Shown here in pieces: positions 18,479 through 27,743 of a DNA stretch of 64,000 nucleotides. This stretch comes from Saprospiraceae bacterium. GTDB lineage: Bacteria > Bacteroidota > Bacteroidia > Chitinophagales > Saprospiraceae. The position numbers were made by a program, and so were the translations under genes. Below the pieces are notes generated by a model that was not told the DNA's origin, made no database searches, and saw nothing but the letters and a program-made list of their open reading frames with translations. Position 1 is the stretch's first letter; each line of letters opens with the position of its first letter. The DNA is taken from positions 682,001 to 746,000 of the forward strand of contig JADJRO010000001.1 of NCBI GenBank assembly GCA_016712145.1, read 5' to 3'.

Positions 18479-18902
18479 AGGATAAATTTCAAACCATTCA
18501 TGAGATCGATTTTTTAAATAATTTAATTAGAAATTGTTTGAAATGCCACTAGGCCAATCTGTGTATAACACAAACGCAACATTCCTTGACAAGGGTCAAG
18601 AAATGGTAGAAACATGAAAAGACTTAATCTAGAGGTTGCTTCGTCCGGTAGATGAAAGTCATGAGTTTGGTTAAAAACAAAGAGGCATAGACGCTTCCGC
18701 ACTATTCCATTGCAAATATATAAGCAATATTCAAATACAAGAAATATTTATTAATTTTTTTTATTAATTAAATGCTTGATATACAATTAATTAAAAATAT
18801 ATTTTTAACTTTAGTGTTCTGAAAAGCCATTTAAGGCAATTTTTGATGGGATTCCTTAATAAAATCTTAAAGCTCCTTTCTTTATGATAGTACCCTGAAT
18901 GG
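18479..18902. other. Intergenic region and long leader (424 bp)
   Basis: Contains a probable minus-strand promoter (18713-18740) and a leader of about 230 bases before the 119-aa gene. The leader holds a perfect 6-bp hairpin CTTGAC/GTCAAG at 18595-18610 and a short TGTG/CACA inverted repeat near 18560-18572. The part from about 18740 to 18902 is very AT-rich and holds the downstream region of pntB. No gene or tRNA was seen. Confidence 0.5.
18713..18740 (-). promoter_or_regulatory. Putative promoter for the 119-aa gene and 2095-aa giant gene
   Basis: On the minus strand TATATTTG (18713-18720) is an exact match to the Bacteroidota -7 element TAnnTTTG. TTG (18738-18740) lies 17 bases upstream, within the TTG-N17-23 spacing described for Flavobacteria. 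Predicted start of transcription is near 18706. Confidence 0.55.
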
Positions 18903-20303
18903 TTAACTAGCTTTGATTTGGCTTACCAATTTTGTCAATGAATCTTTCGCATCCCCAAAAAGCATGTATGTTTTTTGCTTATAAAAAAGTTCATTATCAA
19001 TACCGGCATACCCTGCTTTCATAGACCTTTTCAGTATGATGATGTTTTTTGCATCTTCCACTTCTAAAATGGGCATTCCGTAGATTGGACTTGAAGGATC
19101 CGTTTTGGCGGCTGGATTGACCACATCATTGGCCCCTACCACCAACACCACATCCGTAGATGAAAACTCTGGGTTTATTTCTTCCATTTCAATTAAACGG
19201 TCGTAACTCACATTGCTCTCGGCCAACAAAACATTCATGTGACCAGGCATACGTCCAGCAACCGGATGAATGGCGTATTTTACATCAACGCCTTCTTCTT
19301 CCAGAATGGACTCCAATTCATGGCAAATATGTTGCGCTTGTGCCACCGCCAATCCATATCCAGGTACAATCACTACTTTTTTAGAATATTTCATTAAAAC
19401 CGAAGCATCTGATAGGGAGATTTCTTTGGTTGACCCCTGACTCGAACTTCCTCCAACAGCTGCGGCATTGCCACCAAAATTACCCACCAACACATTGAGT
19501 AGAGACCGATTCATGGCTGTACACATTGCAACAGTCAATATAGTCCCCGCTGAACCTACTAAGATCCCTCCTATGAGCATTACGTAATTGTCGTATAAAA
19601 ATCCACCGCATGCTGCTGCAACTCCTGTAAATGAATTTAAGAGTGAAATCACCACCGGCATATCGGCACCTCCAATTGGAAATACAAACAGCAAGCCGTA
19701 TAAAACAGAAAGGCTCAGGATGCTATAAAACCATAAACTTCCACTTATTATACCCGTTCCGAATAAAATGGAGCTTATAAAAATTGCCAATAACAAGCCG
19801 ACATTAAAAAATTGCTGTCCGGGAACACTGTAATCATTGATTTTTCCTTCTAGTTTACCAAATGCAATCATACTTCCAGCAAATGAAACCGTTCCAATTA
19901 CAAGCCCTGCAAGAATGATGGTGATTTTAGAAGAAAAATCTTCGGGCAATCCATGTTCCAAATGCCCAAATTCAATAATTGATATGATTGCTGCACAGGC
20001 TCCACCCATGCCATTAAAAAAAGACACCATTTGAGGCATGGCAGTCATTTGGACCCGTTTTGCCATCAAATATCCGATCACGGTGCCTATAAGCAGCGCC
20101 AGGAAAATCCAAATTAAATTTTTAAGATGCATCCCGTTGGCATCCCGGTAGATGAAAATGGTTGCAAAAATGGCCAGAACCATTCCAAACGCCGCAATTC
20201 CATTGCCTTTTCTTGCAGAATCTGGTTTACTTAACATTTTCAAGCCAATCATAAAGGTGACGGCTGCTATCAAATAAATTACCTCCAATAAATGCTCCAT
20301 CAT
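18903..20303 (-). CDS. pntB: NAD(P) transhydrogenase subunit beta
   Basis: Integral membrane subunit of the proton-translocating transhydrogenase, carrying the NADP(H)-binding domain III. Residues about 1-270 are a string of membrane helices with NGMGGACAA and SFTGVAAACGGF. The cytoplasmic NADP domain follows (VIVPGYGLAVAQAQH near 310, HPVAGRMPGHMNVLLAE near 340, VVLVVGANDVVNPAA near 390, GYAGIDNELFY near 435). Length 466 aa is normal. Its ATG overlaps the stop of pntA2 by 4 bases. With pntA1 and pntA2 it forms a complete three-subunit enzyme that uses the proton gradient to make NADPH from NADH. Confidence 0.96.
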   Translation of the reverse strand: MMEHLLEVIYLIAAVTFMIGLKMLSKPDSARKGNGIAAFGMVLAIFATIFIYRDANGMHLKNLIWIFLALLIGTVIGYLMAKRVQMTAMPQMVSFFNGMGGACAAIISIIEFGHLEHGLPEDFSSKITIILAGLVIGTVSFAGSMIAFGKLEGKINDYSVPGQQFFNVGLLLAIFISSILFGTGIISGSLWFYSILSLSVLYGLLFVFPIGGADMPVVISLLNSFTGVAAACGGFLYDNYVMLIGGILVGSAGTILTVAMCTAMNRSLLNVLVGNFGGNAAAVGGSSSQGSTKEISLSDASVLMKYSKKVVIVPGYGLAVAQAQHICHELESILEEEGVDVKYAIHPVAGRMPGHMNVLLAESNVSYDRLIEMEEINPEFSSTDVVLVVGANDVVNPAAKTDPSSPIYGMPILEVEDAKNIIILKRSMKAGYAGIDNELFYKQKTYMLFGDAKDSLTKLVSQIKAS

Positions 20304-20599
20304 TTCTTTTTCTTAAACATTTCCAACATGCGATCTGTAACCACAAATCCTCCTACAACATTGAGTGTACCAAGTATCACAGCAATAAAGCCCAAAATCA
20401 AATGAAGCGTTTCTTCCGCTTGACCCATTACGATGATCGCTCCAATGATCACAACACCATGGATTGCATTGGCACCAGACATCAAAGGGGTATGCAAAAC
20501 TGACGGCACATGTGAAATCAACTCGATTCCTACAAATATCATTAAGATAACCAGGTAAATGGTTTGAATGTGGGTACTAATAAATTCAATTATTTGCAT
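20300..20599 (-). CDS. pntA2: NAD(P) transhydrogenase subunit alpha 2 (membrane part)
   Basis: 99-aa membrane piece corresponding to the C-terminal part of the long PntA of E. coli, split into its own gene as in many bacteria. Three membrane helices are visible (about 10-30, 42-62, 65-88), with SHVPSVLHTPLMSGANAIHGVVIIGAI, a hallmark of this subunit. Overlaps pntB by 4 bases and, once the pntA1 frameshift is corrected, overlaps pntA1 by 14 bases. Confidence 0.93.
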   Translation of the reverse strand: MQIIEFISTHIQTIYLVILMIFVGIELISHVPSVLHTPLMSGANAIHGVVIIGAIIVMGQAEETLHLILGFIAVILGTLNVVGGFVVTDRMLEMFKKKK

Positions 20600-21700
20600 T
20601 AGGCTCTAAGTATTTTCCGTTTTCAACAATTAAGGTCGATTTGGTTATTTCTTCTTCTCGATCATTTTTAAATCCATCTTTTGACGCAAGGTGCATCAAC
20701 AGATTGAATACATTTTTGCATACAGTTCACTGGCATTTGTTGCTAAACTGGATGCCAGATTATTGATTCCAACAATCTTGACTCCATGTTCAATGATTAC
20801 TTTTCCATCCTGAGTTAATTCACAATTACCTCCTTGTTCAGCGGCCATATCTACAATGACTGCCCCGTATTTCATTTTTGACACTTGGTCGGCACTGATT
20901 AAAAGGGGCGCTTTTTTACCTGGAATCAAGGCAGTCGTTATTACTAAATCTGCATTAAATAAACTCTTATTTACAGCTTCTTTCTGTTTTGCCAAGTATT
21001 CTGGAGTGACCTCTTTGGCATAACCGCCTTCAGTTTTAACTCCTTCATCTTTAACTGAAATAAATTTGGCTCCCAATGATTCTGCTTGTTCTTTAGTTTC
21101 TGCCCGAACGTCCGTAGCTTCAACAACAGCACCCAATCGTTTTGCTGTTGCGATGGCCTGTAATCCTGCTACACCGACTCCAAAAATCAGGACTTTAGCT
21201 GGGGTCACCGTGCCTGCAGCAGTCATCATCAGTGGAAATGCTCTTGTCATTTGGTCTGCACCTAATAAAACTGCTTTATAACCAGCCAAATTACTTTGAG
21301 AGCTCAATACGTCCATACTCTGTGCCCTTGAAATTCTGGGAATGGCATCCATTGAAATTGCAGATTGATTGGCAGCAGCTATGGCTTGAATTAATTCAGT
21401 ATTTGTTAAGTGATATAGCAAACTCAACCACACCAATCCAGGCTTGGCCTGCTTAATTTCATCCATTCCTGGAGGATTTATTTTAACAACAAGATCACAA
21501 GATTGCAGCAACTCTGTTTTAGATGCTGCTACACTGGCTCCAACATGTTCATAATCCTGATCCCTATAGGAAGAGGCCACACCGGCTGATTTTTCAAGTT
21601 TTACCTGAAAGCCTTTGTCTATAAATTGTTTAGCAATTTGTGGATTAAGTGACACCCGTTGTTCGCCTTCTCTGATTTCCTTTAATATACCAAGAACCAT
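20586..21700 (-). pseudogene. pntA1: NAD(P) transhydrogenase subunit alpha 1, frameshift near the C-terminus
   Basis: Soluble NAD(H)-binding domain I of transhydrogenase, related to alanine dehydrogenase. The best start is the ATG at 21700 (MVLGILKEIREGEQRVSL). NAD-binding GVGVAGLQAIATAKRLGA is near 170. As written, the frame stops early at 20696 (ELYAKMYSIC). One extra A in the A-run (plus-strand T-run 20713-20717) restores ELYAKNVFNLLMHLA and continues to a stop at 20586, giving 371 aa and a 14-base overlap with pntA2. The restored tail matches the family, so the break is probably a sequencing indel rather than a real mutation. Confidence 0.88.
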
Positions 21701-21719
21701 GTTCTTTTTTTTAGAGCTG

Positions 21720-21727
21720 CAAAAATA
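21720..21727 (-). promoter_or_regulatory. Putative -7 promoter element of the pnt operon
   Basis: TATTTTTG on the minus strand matches TAnnTTTG exactly, 20 bases before the pntA1 ATG at 21700. No TTG at a normal distance was found, so the assignment rests on the -7 element and position. Confidence 0.4.
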
Positions 21728-21772
21728 ATCCAATTAAAAAAATAAGGGGTGTCAAAATTCAGTTATGCCCGT

Positions 21773-22858
21773 TTATTTAGATTCTGGCTGATTTTGATAG
21801 TATTTTTTAAGAAATCGACTTATTTGGATGCTTTTTGGAAGTGGTTTTGAACTTATTAGATGTTCTTTCAAAGCAAGTCCACAATACGGAGCAATAGAAA
21901 ATCCCTTAGTGCCTAATCCACCAAAAACTACCAATTTTGAATTTTCCGGGTGGCATCCAAGCACAGGCCTTCTGTCTCTGATCGCGGGTCGGATTCCCGC
22001 ATAATGATCAATTAGTTTCACATCTGCTTCAATGTGTCCTTTGACAAAATCCCATTGGTTAGTCATTTCCTTTGATGTGCAGGCCGAATCCAAATCATCT
22101 AATCCAAAATTGGAACCGCACCAAAATCGATGATTTCCCTGTGGGACGATTGCATAAGATGACTTATAAACTTGATCTTGCGGCAAACCTTTGCTATAAA
22201 ACTTTAAACACTCCCCCTTTAAAGAAAATAATGGAAGCCAATTAAAATAAGGATTATTTATCAAACGATGTCCTTCACAAAAAACAACTGCTTTGTTAAC
22301 TTTGATCGTATTACAAATAATAAATTGTTCTTTAATTTGAATTGTACTGTAATCAAATAAATCATGAATCAATTTATCTTCTTGCTTAAATATTTCAATC
22401 CATCTGGGCAATAGTTTTTCAACATCTAAACGATATGCTTTTTTGATTTTTCCATAAACCCCCGATCCTGTTTTTTTATAACCTTCGATTTTATTTGTAT
22501 CTAATGATCCCATATATTCTATATAGTCTGGATCATTTGTTCTGCTTAGCCATTGATTTTCATCTTCAGCAGAGTGCAAAGTCTCTACCAATTGAATTTC
22601 TGAAAAAAATTCAAGTTGAAGTCTTTTTTCCAGGTCTTTATAAAATGTACGAAAGCTTGCTTCAATTTCATTAAAATTCCAGGATTTGACAAATCGTTTC
22701 CCTGTAACGGGATTGATTAATCCTGAACTAACAATACTAGCAGCACCAGGTAATTGCTTGTCAATTATAAGAAAGGATTTGGTTTCAGCATTCAAACATT
22801 CCGCAACACATAAACCCGCAATTCCACTTCCTACGATTAAATAATCTATTTCTTGCAT
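21773..22858 (-). CDS. FAD-dependent oxidoreductase, DAO family
   Basis: FAD enzyme of the glycine/D-amino-acid oxidase superfamily. The N-terminal Rossmann motif is YLIVGSGIAGLCVAECL (about 5-21) followed by IIDKQLPGAAS. GLINPVTGKRFVKSW near 48-62 and the C-terminal GVRP-like block AGIRPAIRDRRPVLG with FGGLGTKGFSIAPYCG near 330 are typical of the Bacteroidota DAO group. 361 aa, cytoplasmic, no signal peptide. It begins 3 bases after the corrected end of the upstream YjbR gene, so the two are probably an operon. Substrate unknown. Confidence 0.82.
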   Translation of the reverse strand: MQEIDYLIVGSGIAGLCVAECLNAETKSFLIIDKQLPGAASIVSSGLINPVTGKRFVKSWNFNEIEASFRTFYKDLEKRLQLEFFSEIQLVETLHSAEDENQWLSRTNDPDYIEYMGSLDTNKIEGYKKTGSGVYGKIKKAYRLDVEKLLPRWIEIFKQEDKLIHDLFDYSTIQIKEQFIICNTIKVNKAVVFCEGHRLINNPYFNWLPLFSLKGECLKFYSKGLPQDQVYKSSYAIVPQGNHRFWCGSNFGLDDLDSACTSKEMTNQWDFVKGHIEADVKLIDHYAGIRPAIRDRRPVLGCHPENSKLVVFGGLGTKGFSIAPYCGLALKEHLISSKPLPKSIQISRFLKKYYQNQPESK

Positions 22859-22861
22859 ACA

Positions 22862-23202
22862 CTAAAACCGTTCTTTTAAAGGCAAGGATTTGCGCACTAA
22901 TTCATATGAATCATTAATAAGTTCGATTAAAAATTTATCTGAAAGTCTGGATTCAAAATTTACGGTGTTCCAATGTTTTTATTCATGTGAAAGCCCGGTT
23001 GAATTTCATCATACTGTTCACGAATTTGTAGTGCCTTTTCGGGATCTGATTTCAAATTGACTTTAAATGTATCATCATTCAAATTGGTAATCGCAAATAT
23101 TTTACCTTTAAGTTTTAGAACCAAAGCATCCGGTCCGAACGGAAAGTCTTCTTCAACAAAATCTAAAGCCAGACAATAGTTTCTGAAATATTCAATATTC
23201 AC
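22862..23202 (-). pseudogene. MmcQ/YjbR family DNA-binding-like protein, frameshifted
   Basis: Small protein of the YjbR (double-wing) family. The start appears to be GTG at 23202 (read as MNIEYFRNYCLAL), with EDFPFGPDALVLKLKGKIFA and PEKALQIREQYDEIQPGFHMNK as family features. The written frame stops at 22960 after HMNKNIGTP. One more A in the A-run (plus-strand T-run 22976-22980) gives HMNKKHWNTVNFESRLSD and continues to a stop at 22862, making the usual 113-aa length with the conserved KKHWNTV end. This is most likely a base-calling indel. The function of the family is poorly known. Confidence 0.88.
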
Positions 23203-23237
23203 ACGGTAAAATTAAATAAAGATGCGATCTTTACACT

Positions 23238-24320
23238 ATGTTTAATTTTGGATTTCGTTATATTGTATCAATTGCGCTAGCTATATTTCAATTTGAAATC
23301 GGCATTGCACAATTTAAGCAAATTTCAATTTTTCCGAATGATACATCCTTTGTTTTAATCAACAAACTGGTTCAGGAATATAAACCTGCAACTGTTCTTG
23401 ATTATTCAAATGCCCGGTTAAAAATGTATCAGGAAATTTACAATGTTCATGACTCTGTTTCCTGTGTATATACAAATCACACCTTATACTTGAGTCCGGC
23501 ATCCTCTGATCCCATTGGTTATTTATCTAAAAATGGAAATGCTAATGGCATCAATTGTGAACACACGTTTCCTCAAAGCAAAGGTGCTGATAATGGAAAT
23601 GCCCGATCTGATATGCACCATTTATATCCTGCACGTGCAGCAGTCAATGAAGCTCGAAGTAATTATCCATTTGGAGAAATTAGTGATCAGAAAACAGACA
23701 ATTGGTTTTATAAATCGTTTGTTCAATCGACCATTCCAACACAACTAATTGATGAATTCAGTGAATCCATTAACGGACTTTTTGAACCTCGGGAAGATCA
23801 CAAGGGCAATGTAGCAAGGGCTATTTTTTATTTTTTTACCATGTATGAATTGCAAGCAGATCGAAGTTTCTTTGAAAGTATGCGCACCACATTGTGTGAT
23901 TGGAATTTAAAAGACCCTACGGATTCGTTGGAATGGACCCGAACCTACCTCATTGCAAAATACCAAGATCAAAAACCAAATCCATTTGTACTGGATTGCA
24001 GTTTGGCTAAAAGATCGTATTGCAGTCAATCTCCTAATTGCAGCCAGATTAGTGCAACAGATGCGTTTGATCACAATGAAATTTCAATTTCACCAAATCC
24101 ATTCAATGCGTTTATTGAAATTCATACTGACACAAGACTGGATGCAATAGATTGCACGCTGTATAACAGTATGGGCCACCAGGTTAATCATACGATATTG
24201 AATTTAAAAACTAGCGGTACAAGATGGAATCTTGAGGACTTAGCCCCCGGATATTATTTTGCTGTCTTTTCAAATTCTCAAAAGAAGTCCATTAAACGCG
24301 TCTCGATCATCAAAAACTAA
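23238..24320 (+). CDS. Secreted endonuclease I family nuclease with T9SS sorting domain
   Basis: Extracellular DNA/RNA endonuclease of the EndoI (beta-beta-alpha metal) family. A signal peptide ends at about residue 25 (GIAQF). The active-site segment is NGINCEHTFPQS near 103-114, followed by RSDMHHLYPARAAVN; HKGNVARAIFYFFTMY near 190 is also conserved. From about 280 a T9SS sorting domain follows (SISPNPFN to IKRVSIIKN). 360 aa. Divergent from the yjbR operon with a 35-base gap. With the secreted EEP nuclease at 58.8 kb it suggests use of extracellular nucleic acid. Confidence 0.92.
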   Translation: MFNFGFRYIVSIALAIFQFEIGIAQFKQISIFPNDTSFVLINKLVQEYKPATVLDYSNARLKMYQEIYNVHDSVSCVYTNHTLYLSPASSDPIGYLSKNGNANGINCEHTFPQSKGADNGNARSDMHHLYPARAAVNEARSNYPFGEISDQKTDNWFYKSFVQSTIPTQLIDEFSESINGLFEPREDHKGNVARAIFYFFTMYELQADRSFFESMRTTLCDWNLKDPTDSLEWTRTYLIAKYQDQKPNPFVLDCSLAKRSYCSQSPNCSQISATDAFDHNEISISPNPFNAFIEIHTDTRLDAIDCTLYNSMGHQVNHTILNLKTSGTRWNLEDLAPGYYFAVFSNSQKKSIKRVSIIKN

Positions 24321-24474
24321 GCCTTTTATCAATAAATTAAGGTCAAGCTTAAAAAACATATTATTTAATATTATTATTTATATATTACTGTATATCAATA
24401 CAATATAGTTAATTAAAGATACTCATACCCAAGCGTGTTTGTAAAAATGGCATAATTTATGTGCCATTGGGTTT

Positions 24475-24822
24475 ATGGCTATCAATATCAAAGAAATAAA
24501 CCGCAAACATCTCTTAAAATCTGATGTCGTATATAGAATTAATTATGGTTTGTCCAGTCGCCTGGTTAATTTCAGAAATGGAATTATGTATTTGGAGGTG
24601 ATGTTTACACGAAAGTGGAAAAAAAATTATGACGAAACTACAGAAGAACTGGCGATGTGCTGGAGAGAATCCAATGATGAGTTGCGAAAAGCGATAGGTT
24701 GCAAGGTCTATATCATTGATGCACGTCAATATCCTTATAAAAAAGAATTGTATTTACAATCTGGTGTGGCCAGTTACGATGCTAAAAAAGGTATTTTATT
24801 TAATCAAGAACAACTCAATTAA
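24475..24822 (+). CDS. Hypothetical protein, 115 aa
   Basis: Not recognised. A basic, soluble protein (MAINIKEINRKHLLKSD) with no signal peptide, membrane helix or Cys pair; it contains MCWRESNDELRKAIGCK in the middle. It is preceded by about 150 bases of AT-rich DNA that could hold a promoter. It converges with the PD40 lipoprotein gene and their stop codons overlap. Credible as a gene because of its ATG, its length and its fit between neighbours, but no function can be given. Confidence 0.6.
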   Translation: MAINIKEINRKHLLKSDVVYRINYGLSSRLVNFRNGIMYLEVMFTRKWKKNYDETTEELAMCWRESNDELRKAIGCKVYIIDARQYPYKKELYLQSGVASYDAKKGILFNQEQLN

Positions 24823-25925
24823 TCTACCCATTCCGCCAAAAATAAATTTGTATCATGGGTACCTCCATTATTTCGATTAGATGACCAAACAAGGTATTTC
24901 CCATTAGGAGAAAACATCGGAAAGGAATCAAATATCGGATCAAAGCTGATTTGTTCCAGTCCAGTTCCATCTAAATTAATCATATATAAATTAAACTGAT
25001 ATCCTTTTGAACCTGCGTGGTTTGATGAGAAAATGATTTTTTTGCCGGAAGGATGAAAAAACGGAGCCCAATTTGCTTTTCCTAATTTGGTTACTTGTTG
25101 GTAATGTCCACCTTCTAAATCACAGACAAATAGTTCCATTTCCGTAGGTTGTACCAAGCCTTGTCTTAAAAGATCGTAATATTCAGCTCTTAATTCTGAA
25201 GTTGGTGGTCTCGAAGCTCTGAAAACAATTTTATTACCATCTGGAGAGAAAAATGCACCTCCATCATAGCCAGGCAAAAAGGTAATTTGCTTTTTATTTT
25301 GGCCATTTATGTCCATGGTCCATAAATTTAAATCTCCTTGTCTCAAAGCAGTATACACTATTTTAGTTCCATTGGGAGATACCGTTGGCTCAGCATCATA
25401 GCCTTCGATATTGGTAAGTTGCATTTTTGTATTTCCGCGTAAATCTGAAACGTAGATATCATAAGATGCATAGATTGGCCAAACGTATTTCCCGCCAACT
25501 TTTCGTTCCGGAGCTGGAGGACACGCTGCACTATCTCTATGAGTTGAAGCATAAATTATCATAGAATCTCCCGGCATGAAATAAGCACAGGTGTTTCTAC
25601 CCCCTCTTCGTGAAATTAAATGAGGTTTTTCTTTTGCCAAATCGTCTTTAAATGGATTGAAATAGAAAATTTGATCGCAAGATGCTCCCCAGGCTGCATA
25701 ATCGGATTGAAATGTCAGCATGGTTCCATCAAAACTCCAGTAAGCTTCTGCATTATTTCCTCCAAAGGTGAGTTGTCTGATATTTTTTAAATGCTTTTCC
25801 TGAGGATAATGAACCTTTTCTTGTGGAATGGTATCATAGGTCATCAGTTTGGGTATGGATGTTTTCATCTCTTTGTTTTTACATGAAAACATAAAAAACA
25901 AGCAGAGAACTACAATTGGTGTCAT
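24819..25925 (-). CDS. PD40/TolB-like beta-propeller lipoprotein
   Basis: Predicted lipoprotein with a six- or seven-bladed propeller of WD40-like (PD40) repeats. The start is taken as the ATG at 25925, which gives a clean lipoprotein signal (MTPIVVLCLFFMFSC with Cys 15); longer upstream readings lack a signal. Repeats are visible as SFDGTMLTFQSD, SPNGTKIVYTA, SPDGNKIVFRA, HPSGKKIIFSSN and SPNGKYLVWSSN, about 42-50 residues apart. It may bind protein or act as a periplasmic/outer-membrane scaffold like TolB; the specific job is unknown. Divergent from formate-THF ligase with 38 bases between the starts. Confidence 0.82.
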   Translation of the reverse strand: MTPIVVLCLFFMFSCKNKEMKTSIPKLMTYDTIPQEKVHYPQEKHLKNIRQLTFGGNNAEAYWSFDGTMLTFQSDYAAWGASCDQIFYFNPFKDDLAKEKPHLISRRGGRNTCAYFMPGDSMIIYASTHRDSAACPPAPERKVGGKYVWPIYASYDIYVSDLRGNTKMQLTNIEGYDAEPTVSPNGTKIVYTALRQGDLNLWTMDINGQNKKQITFLPGYDGGAFFSPDGNKIVFRASRPPTSELRAEYYDLLRQGLVQPTEMELFVCDLEGGHYQQVTKLGKANWAPFFHPSGKKIIFSSNHAGSKGYQFNLYMINLDGTGLEQISFDPIFDSFPMFSPNGKYLVWSSNRNNGGTHDTNLFLAEWVD

Positions 25926-25963
25926 TTTTGATGTACAAAGACCGTCTAAATAATGCATATCTA

Positions 25964-27649
25964 ATGGGTTCAGAAAAACTAAAGTCCGATATTGAAATAG
26001 CGCAATCAATTACGCTTAAACCAATCACAAAAATAGCTGAAAAATTAAACCTTCACGCAGATCTTCTCCAACAATATGGCTCCTATAAAGCTAAACTACC
26101 GTTGGAACTGATCGATGAAGAAAAAGTAAAGCTATGCAAATTGATTTTGGTATCTGCTATATCTCCTACTCCAGCTGGTGAAGGAAAGACCACAACTTCT
26201 ATAGGACTGGCTGAGGGACTCAACCGAATCGGTAAAAAAACAACGGTTGTACTCCGGGAACCCTCCTTAGGACCTGTATTTGGAATCAAGGGCGGTGCTA
26301 CAGGCGGAGGCTGGTCACAGGTGCTTCCGATGGAAGATATTAATCTCCATTTTACAGGAGATTTTTCAGCGGTTGAAAAAGCACACAACTTATTGGCCGC
26401 ATTGATTGACAATAACCTTCAAAATAAAAAATTTGGATTAGGTCTGGATGCCCGCACCATTGCCTGGAAGCGGGTTATGGATATGAACGACCGCTCTTTA
26501 AGAAAAATCACCATAGGCTTAGGTGGCACAGGCAACGGCATCCCACGTGAAACAGGCTTTGACATCACCGCGGCTTCTGAAATCATGGCCATACTGTGTT
26601 TATCAAAAGATCTCAATGATTTAAAAAACCGTTTAAGCAATATTTTCATTGGATTTACCTGGGATAAAAAACCAATTTTCGCTAAAGATCTCAAAGCTGA
26701 AGGAGCTATGGCTGCTTTACTAAAGGATGCCATTAAACCAAATTTAGTGCAAACCATTGAAGGAAACCCTGCCATCATTCATGGAGGTCCATTTGCTAAT
26801 ATTGCTCAAGGAACCAACACCATTATAGCTACCAAAATGGGAATGTCTCTATCTGAGTATGTCGTTACAGAAGCTGGATTTGGATTTGACCTTGGAGCTG
26901 AAAAATTTTTAGACATTAAATGTCGTGCAGCTGGATTGTCACCCAATGCTGCAGTTATCGTTGCTACCGTTCGTGCTTTAAAATATCATGGCGGAAAATC
27001 ACTAAAAAACTTATCAGAACCCGATCCTAGAGCCGTTGAAAAAGGATGTGCAAATCTTGAAAAACACCTCGAAAACGCCCGACAGTTTAATTTACCTGCC
27101 ATCGTTGCAATCAATAAATTTGTAAGCGATTCACCGGAAGAATTGGCTGTTATCAAAGAAAGGAGCAGTATGTTTGGCGCAGACGCTGTTTATTCTGAAG
27201 TTTGGGCTAAAGGTGGTGAAGGTGCAATCGAATTAGCAGAGAAAGTTGTCCATGTTGCTGACAACTGGAATCAAAAATTTATTCCTTGCTATGAATTGGA
27301 TTGGACACCCGAACAAAAAATATTTGCTATAGCAAATAAAATTTATGGCGCCAAAGCAGTTGAATATACTCCTGAAGCAAAAGCAGACCTTAAGCGAATT
27401 CAAAATCTTAACTTATCGGCATTGCCCGTTTGCATTGCTAAAACACAAAAATCACTTTCTGATAATCCAGATTTAATAGGACGCCCAAGAGATTTTATTT
27501 TGACTGTACGTCAGATTGAAATTGCAGCAGGTGCTGGATTTATTGTACCCATCACCGGTGAAATGATGCGGATGCCCGGCTTGCCTGATGAGCCTTCTGC
27601 TGAAAAAATAAATATCGATGAAAATGGTGTGATTAGCGGCTTGTTTTAA
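25964..27649 (+). CDS. fhs: Formate--tetrahydrofolate ligase
   Basis: ATP-dependent enzyme that makes 10-formyl-THF from formate. The best start is the ATG at 25964 (MGSEKLKSDIEIAQS), giving 561 aa; two in-frame ATGs further up would add 11 to 16 residues without family support. The P-loop-like TPAGEGKTTTSIGLAEGL is near residue 68, with LREPSLGPVFGIKGGATGGG and GDFSAVEKAHNLLAALIDN following. EAGFGFDLGAEKFLDIKCR near 310 and GFIVPITGEMMRMPGLP at the end are also family marks. Links to one-carbon folate chemistry. Confidence 0.96.
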   Translation: MGSEKLKSDIEIAQSITLKPITKIAEKLNLHADLLQQYGSYKAKLPLELIDEEKVKLCKLILVSAISPTPAGEGKTTTSIGLAEGLNRIGKKTTVVLREPSLGPVFGIKGGATGGGWSQVLPMEDINLHFTGDFSAVEKAHNLLAALIDNNLQNKKFGLGLDARTIAWKRVMDMNDRSLRKITIGLGGTGNGIPRETGFDITAASEIMAILCLSKDLNDLKNRLSNIFIGFTWDKKPIFAKDLKAEGAMAALLKDAIKPNLVQTIEGNPAIIHGGPFANIAQGTNTIIATKMGMSLSEYVVTEAGFGFDLGAEKFLDIKCRAAGLSPNAAVIVATVRALKYHGGKSLKNLSEPDPRAVEKGCANLEKHLENARQFNLPAIVAINKFVSDSPEELAVIKERSSMFGADAVYSEVWAKGGEGAIELAEKVVHVADNWNQKFIPCYELDWTPEQKIFAIANKIYGAKAVEYTPEAKADLKRIQNLNLSALPVCIAKTQKSLSDNPDLIGRPRDFILTVRQIEIAAGAGFIVPITGEMMRMPGLPDEPSAEKINIDENGVISGLF

Positions 27650-27743
27650 TCTCTATGCATCTAATGCAAGCTTATAACTTATAAATTAATCGAAGAAGAT
27701 TTCATAAATGGAATTCAATTCAAAAAAGCAATTCGCATTGCCT

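Noticed and set aside
26083..26778. Two long minus-strand frames inside fhs
   Set aside because: Shadow frames caused by codon bias of the real gene; no recognisable protein.
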